The translations under genes were made by a program, and so were the position numbers. A stretch of DNA of 64,000 bases from Oscillibacter sp. Its GTDB lineage: Bacteria; Bacillota; Clostridia; Oscillospirales; Oscillospiraceae. The stretch is taken from NCBI GenBank assembly GCA_017937405.1, contig JAGBDS010000011.1:16728-80727 (forward strand), written 5' to 3'. A model generated the notes under the pieces. That model ran no database searches and was not told the origin of the DNA. It was given only the letters and a program-made list of their open reading frames with translations. Below are positions 56,716-64,000 of the stretch, one piece after another. The stretch's first letter is position 1; every line of letters begins with the position of its first letter.

Positions 56716-57279
56716 TTAGAAGTACCGCTTCAGCAGACCGGCGAAAGCCTTGCCGTGACGGGCCTCGTCGCGGGCCATCTCGTGAACGGTGTCATGGATA
56801 GCGTCCAGGTTATACTTCTTGGCCAGCTTAGCCAGCTCGAACTTGCCGGCGGTAGCGCCGTTCTCAGCCTCGACGCGCATCTCCAGGTTCTTCTTGGTGG
56901 AGTCGGTCAGAACATCGCCCAGCAGCTCAGCGAACTTGGCAGCGTGCTCGGCCTCTTCCAGAGCGGCGCGGCGCCAATACTCACCGATCTCGGGATAGCC
57001 CTCGCGGTGAGCGACACGGGCCATGGCCAGATACATACCGACCTCAGTGCACTCGCCCATGAAGTTGGCGTTCAGGCCGTCGATGATCTCCTTCTGGACC
57101 TCCTCGGGCACGTCAGCGCCGAAGGACTTGCCCACGCCCAGGACGTGCTCGGCAGCCCAGCTCATCTCGCCCTTCTGCTCAGTGAACTTAGAGGCGGGAA
57201 CACCGCACTGGGGGCACTTCTCGGGAGGAGTCTCGCCCTCCCAAACATAACCGCAAACCTGGCAAACCCACTTTTTCAT
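56716..57279 (-). CDS. Reverse rubrerythrin (rubredoxin domain first)
   Basis: Peroxide-reducing diiron protein for oxygen defence in anaerobes. The 187-residue protein starts with a rubredoxin-type domain ([21 protein letters not shown], four Fe-binding Cys), followed by a ferritin-like four-helix domain with ExxH-type ligands ([28 protein letters not shown]). Classical rubrerythrin has the opposite order, so this is the reverse type described in Clostridium. It is a single-gene unit; a GTTGC-TTAT-GCAAC inverted repeat (57371-57384) lies in its upstream region. Confidence 0.94.
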   Translation of the reverse strand: MKKWVCQVCGYVWEGETPPEKCPQCGVPASKFTEQKGEMSWAAEHVLGVGKSFGADVPEEVQKEIIDGLNANFMGECTEVGMYLAMARVAHREGYPEIGEYWRRAALEEAEHAAKFAELLGDVLTDSTKKNLEMRVEAENGATAGKFELAKLAKKYNLDAIHDTVHEMARDEARHGKAFAGLLKRYF

Positions 57280-57404
57280 AGTTGTATCCTCCTTATGTTG
57301 AATATATTGAAATCAATTTATGTCCCTTTTGGGATGTTATGATTATAGCAGACTAACTTTGTTTCCGCTAGTTGCTTATGCAACATATTAAAATTTTTTT
57401 CTGG

Positions 57405-57435
57405 AAAACCCGGGGAGCTGAACTCCCCGGGTTTT
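57405..57435. terminator. Terminator downstream of the duplicated EF-G tail
   Basis: A 13 bp stem AAAACCCGGGGAG with its complement around CTGAA. On the minus strand the T run ends transcription that comes from the EF-G gene. Confidence 0.85.
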
Positions 57436-57444
57436 TTGGCAATT

Positions 57445-57486
57445 TTACTCCTGCTCAGCCAGAGCCTTCGCCTCGGCGATAGCCTT
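57445..57486 (-). pseudogene. Second copy of the last 13 codons and stop of the EF-G-like gene
   Basis: This 42-base piece reads KAIAEAKALAEQE-stop and matches the true gene end (57636-57677, KAIAEAKALAEKE-stop) with three base differences, two of them silent. It lies directly before the terminator, where the normal gene end would be expected. The 149 bases between the two copies (57487-57635) are noncoding and hairpin-rich. Confidence 0.8.
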
Positions 57487-57635
57487 GCCCCACAAAATCT
57501 CCGATTTTGCGGGGGCCCCGCATTTGACTCAAATCGCCGGGAATAAATTCCGTCGATCTCGAGGTTTTGCCTGCGGCAAAACTCTCGCACGCGTCACTCG
57601 GCGTGGCGGCCCAAGCCAATGCAGCGGAAATCAGA
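57487..57635. repeat. 149 bp hairpin-rich insert behind the EF-G stop codon
   Basis: It contains several small palindromes, such as CAAAATC-TCC-GATTTTG, GGAATAAATTCC and GTTTTGCC-TGC-GGCAAAAC, and no open frame. It separates the EF-G stop from its duplicated tail and terminator, as an inserted repeat element would. Confidence 0.6.
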
Positions 57636-59711
57636 TTACTCCTTCTCTGCCAGCGCCTTCGCCTCGGCGATAGCCTTCTCCTGGGCCGCAGGGGGGCAAT
57701 CCTCGTAGCGGGCGAAGTGGAAGGTGAAGCTGCCGCGGCTCTGGGTCATAGCCCGCAGGTCGATGGCGTAGCTGCCCATCTCGCCCATGGGCACCTCGGC
57801 GGTGATGACCTGGTCGCCGTCGCCGGTGGGGTCCATGCCCATGACGCGGCCCCGGCGCTTATTCAGGTCGCCGATGACGTCGCCCATGTAGCTGTCGGGC
57901 ACGGTGACCTTCAGCTCGCCCACGGGCTCCAGCAGAACGGGGTTGGCCTCGGGCAGAGCGGCCTTGTAGGCCAGCTGGGCTGCGGTCTTGAAGGCGATTT
58001 CGGAGGAGTCCACAGGGTGATAGGAGCCATCGTACAGGACAGCCTTCAGATTCACCACGGGATAGCCGGCCAGAGGACCGTGGACGCAGGCCTCACGCAG
58101 GCCCTTTTCCACGGCGGGGAAGAAGTTCTTGGGCACGGAGCCGCCGAACACTTCCTCGGCGAAAATCATGTCGTCCTGCTCGGTCTGGGGCTCGAAGCGG
58201 ATCCACACGTCACCGAACTGGCCGCTGCCGCCGGTCTGCTTCTTGTGGCGGCCCTGCTTCTGGACGGTCTTGCGGATCTTCTCACGGTAGGGCACGCGGA
58301 CGGGCTTCAGTTCGGCCTCCACATTGAAGCGGGTCTTCAGCTTGGAGATCAGCACATCCACCTGCATATCGCCGGCGCCGGAGAGGACCATCTGATGGGT
58401 CTCGGCGTTGTTGGTCACGGAGAAGGAGGGGTCCTCCTCGTTCAGGCGGGTGAGACCCTGGGCGATCTTGTCTTCCTGTCCACGGGTCTTGGGAGAGATA
58501 GCCACGGAGTAGCAGGGCTCGGCGAAGGGGATGTTCTTCAGAGCCACGACCTTGCGCTGGTCGCACAGGGTATCGCCGGTCTTGACCTTGTCCATCTTGG
58601 CGATGGCGCCGATGTCACCGCAGGTCAGCTCCTTGACCTCAGTGGCCTTCTTGCCCCGCATGGTGTACAGGCGACCCAGCTTCTCAGCGGAGCCGGTGCG
58701 GGCGTTGACCAGGGACATATCGGGGGTGATGGAGCCGGAGAGCACCTTCACGAAGGAATACTTGCCGTACTGGTCGGAGACGGTCTTGAACACGAACGCG
58801 GCAGGCACGCCGCCGGGGGAGACCACGAACTCCTCGGTCTCGCCATCGGCGCGGGTGGCCTTGTGGTAGTTGCCCTCCATGGGGTTGGGCAGCAGGTCCA
58901 CCATGTAGTCCATCAGCATCAGGCTGCCCATGCAGTTGACGGCGGAGCCGCACAGCACGGGGAACAGGCTCAGCTCCCGGACGCCCTGGCGCAGGCCCTG
59001 GATCATCTCGGCGTAGGTGAAGTCCTCGCCGCCGAAGAACTTGTCCATGAACTCCTCGCTGGTCTCAGCCACGGACTCCTTCAGGGCGTCATTGAACTCG
59101 GTGATGACGGCCATCTTGTCTTCGGGGACCTCGATCTCCACGCGCTTGAGGTTCTGCATCTCATAGGCGCGCTTGTTCAGCACGTCGATGATGCCGGTGA
59201 CCTTCTTGTTCTCGTCCCAGATGGGGACCACCAGGGGAGCGATCTTCTTGCCGAAGTGCTCACGCAGGGCGTCGAAGGTGGCGTTGTAGTCACTGTTGTC
59301 CTCGTCGGTCTTGGAGATATAGATAAAGCGGGGCATATTCCGCTCCTCGCAGTATTTCCAGGCCTTCTCCAGGCCCACGGAAACGCCGTCCTTGGCGGAG
59401 CAGACGATGACGGCGGCGTCGGCGGCCCGCAGGGCCTCCATGACCTCGCCGGAGAAATCGAAAGCGCCCGGGGTGTCCAGCACGTTGATGCGGCAGCCCG
59501 TGAACTCCAGGGGCGCCACAGAGGTGGACAGGGATATCTGCCGCTTGGTCTCCTCGGGATCATAATCGCAGACGGTGTTGCCGTCCGCCACACGGCCCAT
59601 CCGGTCGATGGCGCCGGTCATATAAAGCAGGCTCTCCGCCAGGGCGGTCTTACCACTGCCGCTGTGGCCCAGCAGGCAGACGTTGCGGATGTTCTGTACT
59701 GAATAGCTCAT
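57636..59711 (-). CDS. Elongation factor G-like GTPase (EF-G2 type)
   Basis: A 691-residue translational GTPase with all five EF-G domains. G1 is GHSGSGKT (15-22), G3 DTPG (79-82) and G4 SKTD (133-136), instead of the usual NKMD of canonical EF-G. This, and the GHSGSGKTAL start, place it with the EF-G-like paralogues found next to a canonical fusA elsewhere in many genomes. Its exact role (ribosome recycling or a ribosome rescue-type role) is unknown. It has a consensus promoter with repeated upstream boxes, and an odd 3' end with a duplicated tail. Confidence 0.9.
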   Translation of the reverse strand: MSYSVQNIRNVCLLGHSGSGKTALAESLLYMTGAIDRMGRVADGNTVCDYDPEETKRQISLSTSVAPLEFTGCRINVLDTPGAFDFSGEVMEALRAADAAVIVCSAKDGVSVGLEKAWKYCEERNMPRFIYISKTDEDNSDYNATFDALREHFGKKIAPLVVPIWDENKKVTGIIDVLNKRAYEMQNLKRVEIEVPEDKMAVITEFNDALKESVAETSEEFMDKFFGGEDFTYAEMIQGLRQGVRELSLFPVLCGSAVNCMGSLMLMDYMVDLLPNPMEGNYHKATRADGETEEFVVSPGGVPAAFVFKTVSDQYGKYSFVKVLSGSITPDMSLVNARTGSAEKLGRLYTMRGKKATEVKELTCGDIGAIAKMDKVKTGDTLCDQRKVVALKNIPFAEPCYSVAISPKTRGQEDKIAQGLTRLNEEDPSFSVTNNAETHQMVLSGAGDMQVDVLISKLKTRFNVEAELKPVRVPYREKIRKTVQKQGRHKKQTGGSGQFGDVWIRFEPQTEQDDMIFAEEVFGGSVPKNFFPAVEKGLREACVHGPLAGYPVVNLKAVLYDGSYHPVDSSEIAFKTAAQLAYKAALPEANPVLLEPVGELKVTVPDSYMGDVIGDLNKRRGRVMGMDPTGDGDQVITAEVPMGEMGSYAIDLRAMTQSRGSFTFHFARYEDCPPAAQEKAIAEAKALAEKE

Positions 59712-59783
59712 TGTTCATTCCACTCCTTATGTTGTGCTGTGGTCCGCGGCGGCGCCGCCGGCGCCGCCAGCCCTAATGTAGAA

Positions 59784-59812
59784 ATTATACAACGTTCCCC
59801 TGCCCAATACAA
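59784..59812 (-). promoter_or_regulatory. Promoter of the EF-G-like gene
   Basis: On the minus strand TTGTAT (59812-59807), a 17-base spacer and TATAAT (59789-59784). Confidence 0.75.
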
Positions 59813-59846
59813 CATAAATTTTGGCAGGTTCAACATTTTGGGCAGG
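59799..59846. promoter_or_regulatory. Three related boxes around the EF-G promoter
   Basis: TTTTGGCAGG (59819-59828) and TTTTGGGCAGG (59836-59846) are direct copies, each preceded by CAACAT, and CCTGCCCAATA (59799-59809) is an inverted copy that overlaps the -35 box. They may bind a regulator. Confidence 0.5.
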
Positions 59847-59884
59847 AGGGAGAAAAAACGCCCTGAATTTTTGGCAAGGGGGTC

Positions 59885-59925
59885 AAAAAAAGAGGAGAGA
59901 TGGATGTCCATCTCTCCTCTTTTTT
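59885..59925. terminator. Terminator after the P-type ATPase-like gene
   Basis: A stem of at least 19 bp (59886-59904 with 59907-59925) has an A run on one side and a T run on the other. Confidence 0.9.
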
Positions 59926-59928
59926 CAT

Positions 59929-62022
59929 TCAAACCAGCAGCACCGGGACCAGCCACAGCAGCAGGAACACCACCAGCGACAGCGGCGTCAGCAGCTCGTA
60001 GGCGCCCAGGAACACCAGGTAGAACGCCAGCAGCGTGCCGGCGGCGCTTCCCAACAGGGCCAGCGCCGACGAGCGCCGGACGGACTTGCACAGCTTCCGG
60101 CTGCCCGTCACCGTCTCCGCGTAGGGCAGCAGGCCCTCCCTGAACAGCAGTGCCCGGGGCAGGTCCCGGTCGTGCTCCGCCTCGCTGAGGGCCACCCGGC
60201 TGGTGAGGTCGGGGAATTCCACCTTCACGCCCTTGTGGAACTTGCGCTTCAAAAGCGCCGGGGTGATGTTAGGGTCCCGGGAGGCCAGAATGGGGGTGAT
60301 GCGGCTGCGGCGCATCATCCGCAGGGCGTAGTCCACATTCTCCGCCGGCTGGTACTTCACCGCGAAGATGGCGATGAGCTGGCGGTCCACCGCCAGGAAC
60401 ACCCCGGTCTTGAGGTTCACGTCTCCCGGCAGCCGCACGGTCATTTTCCGCATGAAGGAGGCAGTGCCCATCAGCACGGACTCCCCGTGGATGGCGGCGG
60501 ACCAGCCGCCCTCCTCGAAGAAGCTGAAGTCGTCCACCTTCTCATAACGGCCGTTCTCCTCCCGCAGCAGGGAGCCAAACAGCCGCTCCAGGCCGCTGCC
60601 CGCGCCCCGGGCCATGGAGGCGGCATAGGCCACCGCCTTCCTCCGCTCCTCGCCGTAGAACCGCTCGCCGTTGAGCTGCAGTGTCCCCGGCGGGAACAGG
60701 TCGCCGTCCGTCACGATCATAGTCCGACGGCGGCTGATCTTCTCCGCGCCGGCCCAGCCCGCCACGGCGCAGCCGGTCTGCTGCAAGTGGCGGGACAGCC
60801 GGGACCAGGGCAAACTCCAGCACAGCGGCAGGGCGAAGGTGGCCCCTGCCGCCAGGATGGCGGACCAGTTCAGCAGGAAGTCCTTCCCCCGTCCCTGGCC
60901 TAAAGAACTCAAGCCGGCGAACACTACCGTCCCCACCAGCACCAGCGGCAGCAGGGCCGTCTGCCAGAGGGCGGCGGCGTTGTCCTTCATGGCGGTGGTG
61001 TAGAACCCCGGCACGGCGCCCCGCTGCTTGCAGGCGCCCCGGTCGGTGTCCGTCACCAGATAGGGCGGCTCGTCGTCCAGAGACGCCGCCCGGAACATAT
61101 CGTACATGCCCCGGCACTCCCGGCTGACGCCCCACTGGGCGAAGGCCAGGGCCAGGCAGGCCGCGCCGCCGTAGGGCGGCACCGCCGTCCGCCCCTCCAG
61201 CAGCAGGCAGGCGGCGCAGTCCGCCGCCGCCGCTAGGGCAGAAATTGAAATCAATAATTCACCGACACACCGCTTCCGGGCCGCCATGGAAAAGCCCTTC
61301 ACGAACACGCCCCGGCACAGCAGGATGTTCAGCGCCAGACAAGTCAGCACCACGATGCTCTGGAAACGGATGTCGCCGCTCCACACGGGCACTGTGATGC
61401 CGTATTTTTCGACAGCGGCCAATATGGTGGGTACCAGACCGATGAACAGTGCCGGCACCACCGTGCCCCGCCGGGCCTGATACCGCTCCCGCCAGTCCGC
61501 CGCCGCGTTGCACAGGTCCTCCTCCGGGCCGATGGGCTCCGGGTCAGGTTCCGGCTCCGGCTCCGGCGGACCGTACAACGACTCCGTCTCCTCCAGAGGC
61601 CGCCGGGAGAACAGTCCCCGTCTCGGCTTCAAAAGAGGCTCCTGATTCTCCTCCATCACCGCGTCCACGGTGCTGCCCACCACTTCCTCCAGGGAAACAG
61701 GCCTGGGCGGCTTTGGCAATTCCTTTTCCAGCTTCTCCAGGTCCACCGCCTGAGCCAGCAGCTTGTCCCGGGCCTCCTGCCGAGCCAGCTCCGCCGCCTG
61801 GGCAGGCTTTGGTTCGGGCTCTGGCTTTGTTTTCGGTTCCGGTTTCAGCTTGGGTTTTGGTTCGGGCTTCGGTTCCGGCTTCGGCTCCTCCGTCAGGAGC
61901 TTCGGCTCCCTCTGGGTGCTGAACTCCGCCAGGATCTCCTCCAGGGAGTAGTCCTCCCCCTCCGGCGGCACATCGGTCAGCAGGGTGTCGTCCAGCCGCA
62001 GGTCATCTTTCTTGTCAGCCAT
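59929..62022 (-). CDS. P-type ATPase-like membrane protein without catalytic motifs
   Basis: A 697-residue protein. Residues 1-180 are a charged Pro/Glu/Lys-rich cytoplasmic tail, with KPEPKPEP repeats near 46-73. Hydrophobic helices follow at about 188-205, 222-240, 254-276, 283-298, 352-374 and 385-404, and two at the end (650-697). Residues 398-450 align by eye with the stretch of metal P-type ATPases that leads to the phosphorylation site, but DKTGT is replaced by DGDLF (Asp439). Residues 497-595 resemble the N and P domain joint (GGWSAAIHGESVLMGT; ITPILASRD in place of the TGD motif). Not a working pump by sequence; function unknown. rlmB lies 15 bases upstream. Confidence 0.7.
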   Translation of the reverse strand: MADKKDDLRLDDTLLTDVPPEGEDYSLEEILAEFSTQREPKLLTEEPKPEPKPEPKPKLKPEPKTKPEPEPKPAQAAELARQEARDKLLAQAVDLEKLEKELPKPPRPVSLEEVVGSTVDAVMEENQEPLLKPRRGLFSRRPLEETESLYGPPEPEPEPDPEPIGPEEDLCNAAADWRERYQARRGTVVPALFIGLVPTILAAVEKYGITVPVWSGDIRFQSIVVLTCLALNILLCRGVFVKGFSMAARKRCVGELLISISALAAAADCAACLLLEGRTAVPPYGGAACLALAFAQWGVSRECRGMYDMFRAASLDDEPPYLVTDTDRGACKQRGAVPGFYTTAMKDNAAALWQTALLPLVLVGTVVFAGLSSLGQGRGKDFLLNWSAILAAGATFALPLCWSLPWSRLSRHLQQTGCAVAGWAGAEKISRRRTMIVTDGDLFPPGTLQLNGERFYGEERRKAVAYAASMARGAGSGLERLFGSLLREENGRYEKVDDFSFFEEGGWSAAIHGESVLMGTASFMRKMTVRLPGDVNLKTGVFLAVDRQLIAIFAVKYQPAENVDYALRMMRRSRITPILASRDPNITPALLKRKFHKGVKVEFPDLTSRVALSEAEHDRDLPRALLFREGLLPYAETVTGSRKLCKSVRRSSALALLGSAAGTLLAFYLVFLGAYELLTPLSLVVFLLLWLVPVLLV

Positions 62023-62037
62023 GACACGCTCTCCCGC

Positions 62038-62805
62038 TCATCCCCGCTGCCGCACGGCCTCGTACAGCAAAATGGCCGCGGCGGCGGAGGCGTTCAGGGA
62101 ATTCAGTTTCCCCCGCATGGGGATGCTGACGAGAAAATCGCAGTTCTCGGCAGCCAGCCGGGTCATGCCCTCGCCCTCGCTGCCGATGACGATGGCGGCA
62201 GGGCCCTTCAGGTCCGCGTCATACAGGCTGGTGGTGCCGTCCGCCGCCGTGCCGAAGACCCACACGCCCTGCTTTTTCAGGTCCTTCAGCAACGCGGGGA
62301 TGTTGGGCACCCGGGCCACGGGCACATGGGCCACCGCTCCGGCGGAGGTCTTTGCCACCACGGCGGTCAGTCCCGCGCTGCGGCGCTTGGGGATGACGAC
62401 GCCGTGGGCTCCGGCGCACTCGGCGGTACGGATGATGGCGCCCAGGTTGTGGGGGTCGGAGATCTCGTCGCAGATGACCAGCAGGGGCTTCTCCCCCTTG
62501 GCGGCTGCGCCTTCCAGGATGCTCTCCACGCTGACGTACTCCCGCACCGCCGCCAGGGCGATGACGCCCTGGTGGGCGTGGGTACGGCTCATGTTGTCCA
62601 GTTTTCGCTTGTCCGCGTCCACCACCACGATGCCGGCGGCCCGTGCCTTGGAGGCGATGTGCCCCAGGGTCTTGTCCGTCTCGCCCTTCAGGATATAAAT
62701 TTTATCAATGCTCTCCCCCGCCCGCAGGGCCTCGATGACGGCGTTGCGTCCCTCGATGACGCCGTCGGCCTCGGCGGTCAGCGCGTTTTTCTTCTGTTCG
62801 TCCAT
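62038..62805 (-). CDS. rlmB: 23S rRNA (guanosine(2251)-2'-O)-methyltransferase RlmB
   Basis: SPOUT-class methyltransferase of the TrmH family. The 255-residue protein has an N-terminal substrate-binding domain (VIEGRNAVIEALRAG) and the three SPOUT motifs: DEISDPHNLGAIIRTAECAG, VIGSEGEGM and SIPMRGKLNSLNASAAAAILLYE. Length matches RlmB (about 245). Probably co-transcribed with the P-type ATPase-like gene downstream. Confidence 0.93.
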   Translation of the reverse strand: MDEQKKNALTAEADGVIEGRNAVIEALRAGESIDKIYILKGETDKTLGHIASKARAAGIVVVDADKRKLDNMSRTHAHQGVIALAAVREYVSVESILEGAAAKGEKPLLVICDEISDPHNLGAIIRTAECAGAHGVVIPKRRSAGLTAVVAKTSAGAVAHVPVARVPNIPALLKDLKKQGVWVFGTAADGTTSLYDADLKGPAAIVIGSEGEGMTRLAAENCDFLVSIPMRGKLNSLNASAAAAILLYEAVRQRG

Positions 62806-62918
62806 ATCGGTAACCTCGCAGTCAAAATTTTGTCATATTTCCGTGTTAGTATATCACAGCAGGCGGATACAATAAAGCTAAATTTACAGAAACTTCATGA
62901 AAAAAGGTGCCGCCGTCC

Positions 62919-62947
62919 TTGTGACCCCGTTCCCTTTGTGTTATACT
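62919..62947 (+). promoter_or_regulatory. Promoter of ftsH
   Basis: TTGTGA (62919-62924), a 17-base spacer and TATACT (62942-62947). Confidence 0.75.
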
Positions 62948-62980
62948 GCAACATAATTGAAAATAGGACTGTGACCCTGA

Positions 62981-64000
<1,020 letters not shown>

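Overview
The window reads as one chromosomal stretch of a GC-rich, endospore-forming member of the Firmicutes, most likely a gut clostridium of the Oscillospiraceae type (Flavonifractor or Oscillibacter-like). This is inferred from gene content: spoVAD, spoVAE, yqfC, yqfD and ylbJ for sporulation; reverse rubrerythrin, as found in anaerobes; a type II fatty acid operon with a MarR-type regulator; AGGAGG-type ribosome binding sites; and TTGACA/TATAAT promoters. No rRNA, tRNA or CRISPR array was seen. The only clear sign of transfer is an AT-richer island near 54.6-56.5 kb.

Layout. 0-4 kb: phosphofructokinase and a TrkA/TrkH potassium uptake pair. 4.1-11.2 kb: a fatty acid initiation and elongation operon (acpP-accB-accC-accD-accA-fabH-fabF-fabZ) ending in a MarR-family regulator, with a strong promoter and repeated AT-rich boxes before acpP. 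11.3-14.4 kb: tRNA and rRNA modification genes and a small XRE module. 14.5-26.6 kb: spoVAD, then a nitrogen assimilation block (glnA, ANTAR regulator, gltB, gltD, ammonium transporter fused to a PII domain), then spoVAE. 26.7-34 kb: a deacetylase-like lipoprotein, cytidine deaminase, a DUF2156-GNAT fusion, a sodium-coupled transporter, DegV and a hexapeptide acetyltransferase. 34-43.7 kb: mreB, a ComF-type gene, an XRE regulator, a noncoding inverted-repeat element, recD2, ybeY, phoH and the sporulation genes yqfD/yqfC, with ylbJ divergent. 43.7-51.3 kb: a nucleoside scavenging locus (deoC, deoD, BmpA-type binding protein, ABC ATPase, two permeases, a phosphoribosyltransferase). 51.4-57.3 kb: two secreted proteins with SLH-like N-termini (one a serine protease, one transglutaminase-like), small regulators, a resolvase remnant and reverse rubrerythrin. 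57.3-64 kb: an EF-G-like GTPase with a duplicated tail beside it, a large membrane protein resembling a P-type ATPase that lost its catalytic motifs, rlmB and the start of ftsH.

How the genes work together. The nitrogen block can import ammonium, fix it through GlnA and GOGAT, and adjust expression by an antitermination-type (ANTAR) regulator and transport by the fused PII domain. The nucleoside locus can import nucleosides, split them by phosphorolysis, send deoxyribose phosphate to glycolysis and salvage bases with PRPP. The fatty acid operon has no fabD, fabG or enoyl reductase here, so these must lie elsewhere.

The most interesting items are the degenerate P-type ATPase-like protein (59929-62022), a 570 bp element whose inverted ends hold a hairpin with compensatory base changes (36128-36697), the duplicated EF-G tail with a 149 bp insert (57445-57677), the Amt-PII fusion, and several hairpin-rich intergenic repeats. 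All functional calls rest on reading motifs by eye; no database search was run.
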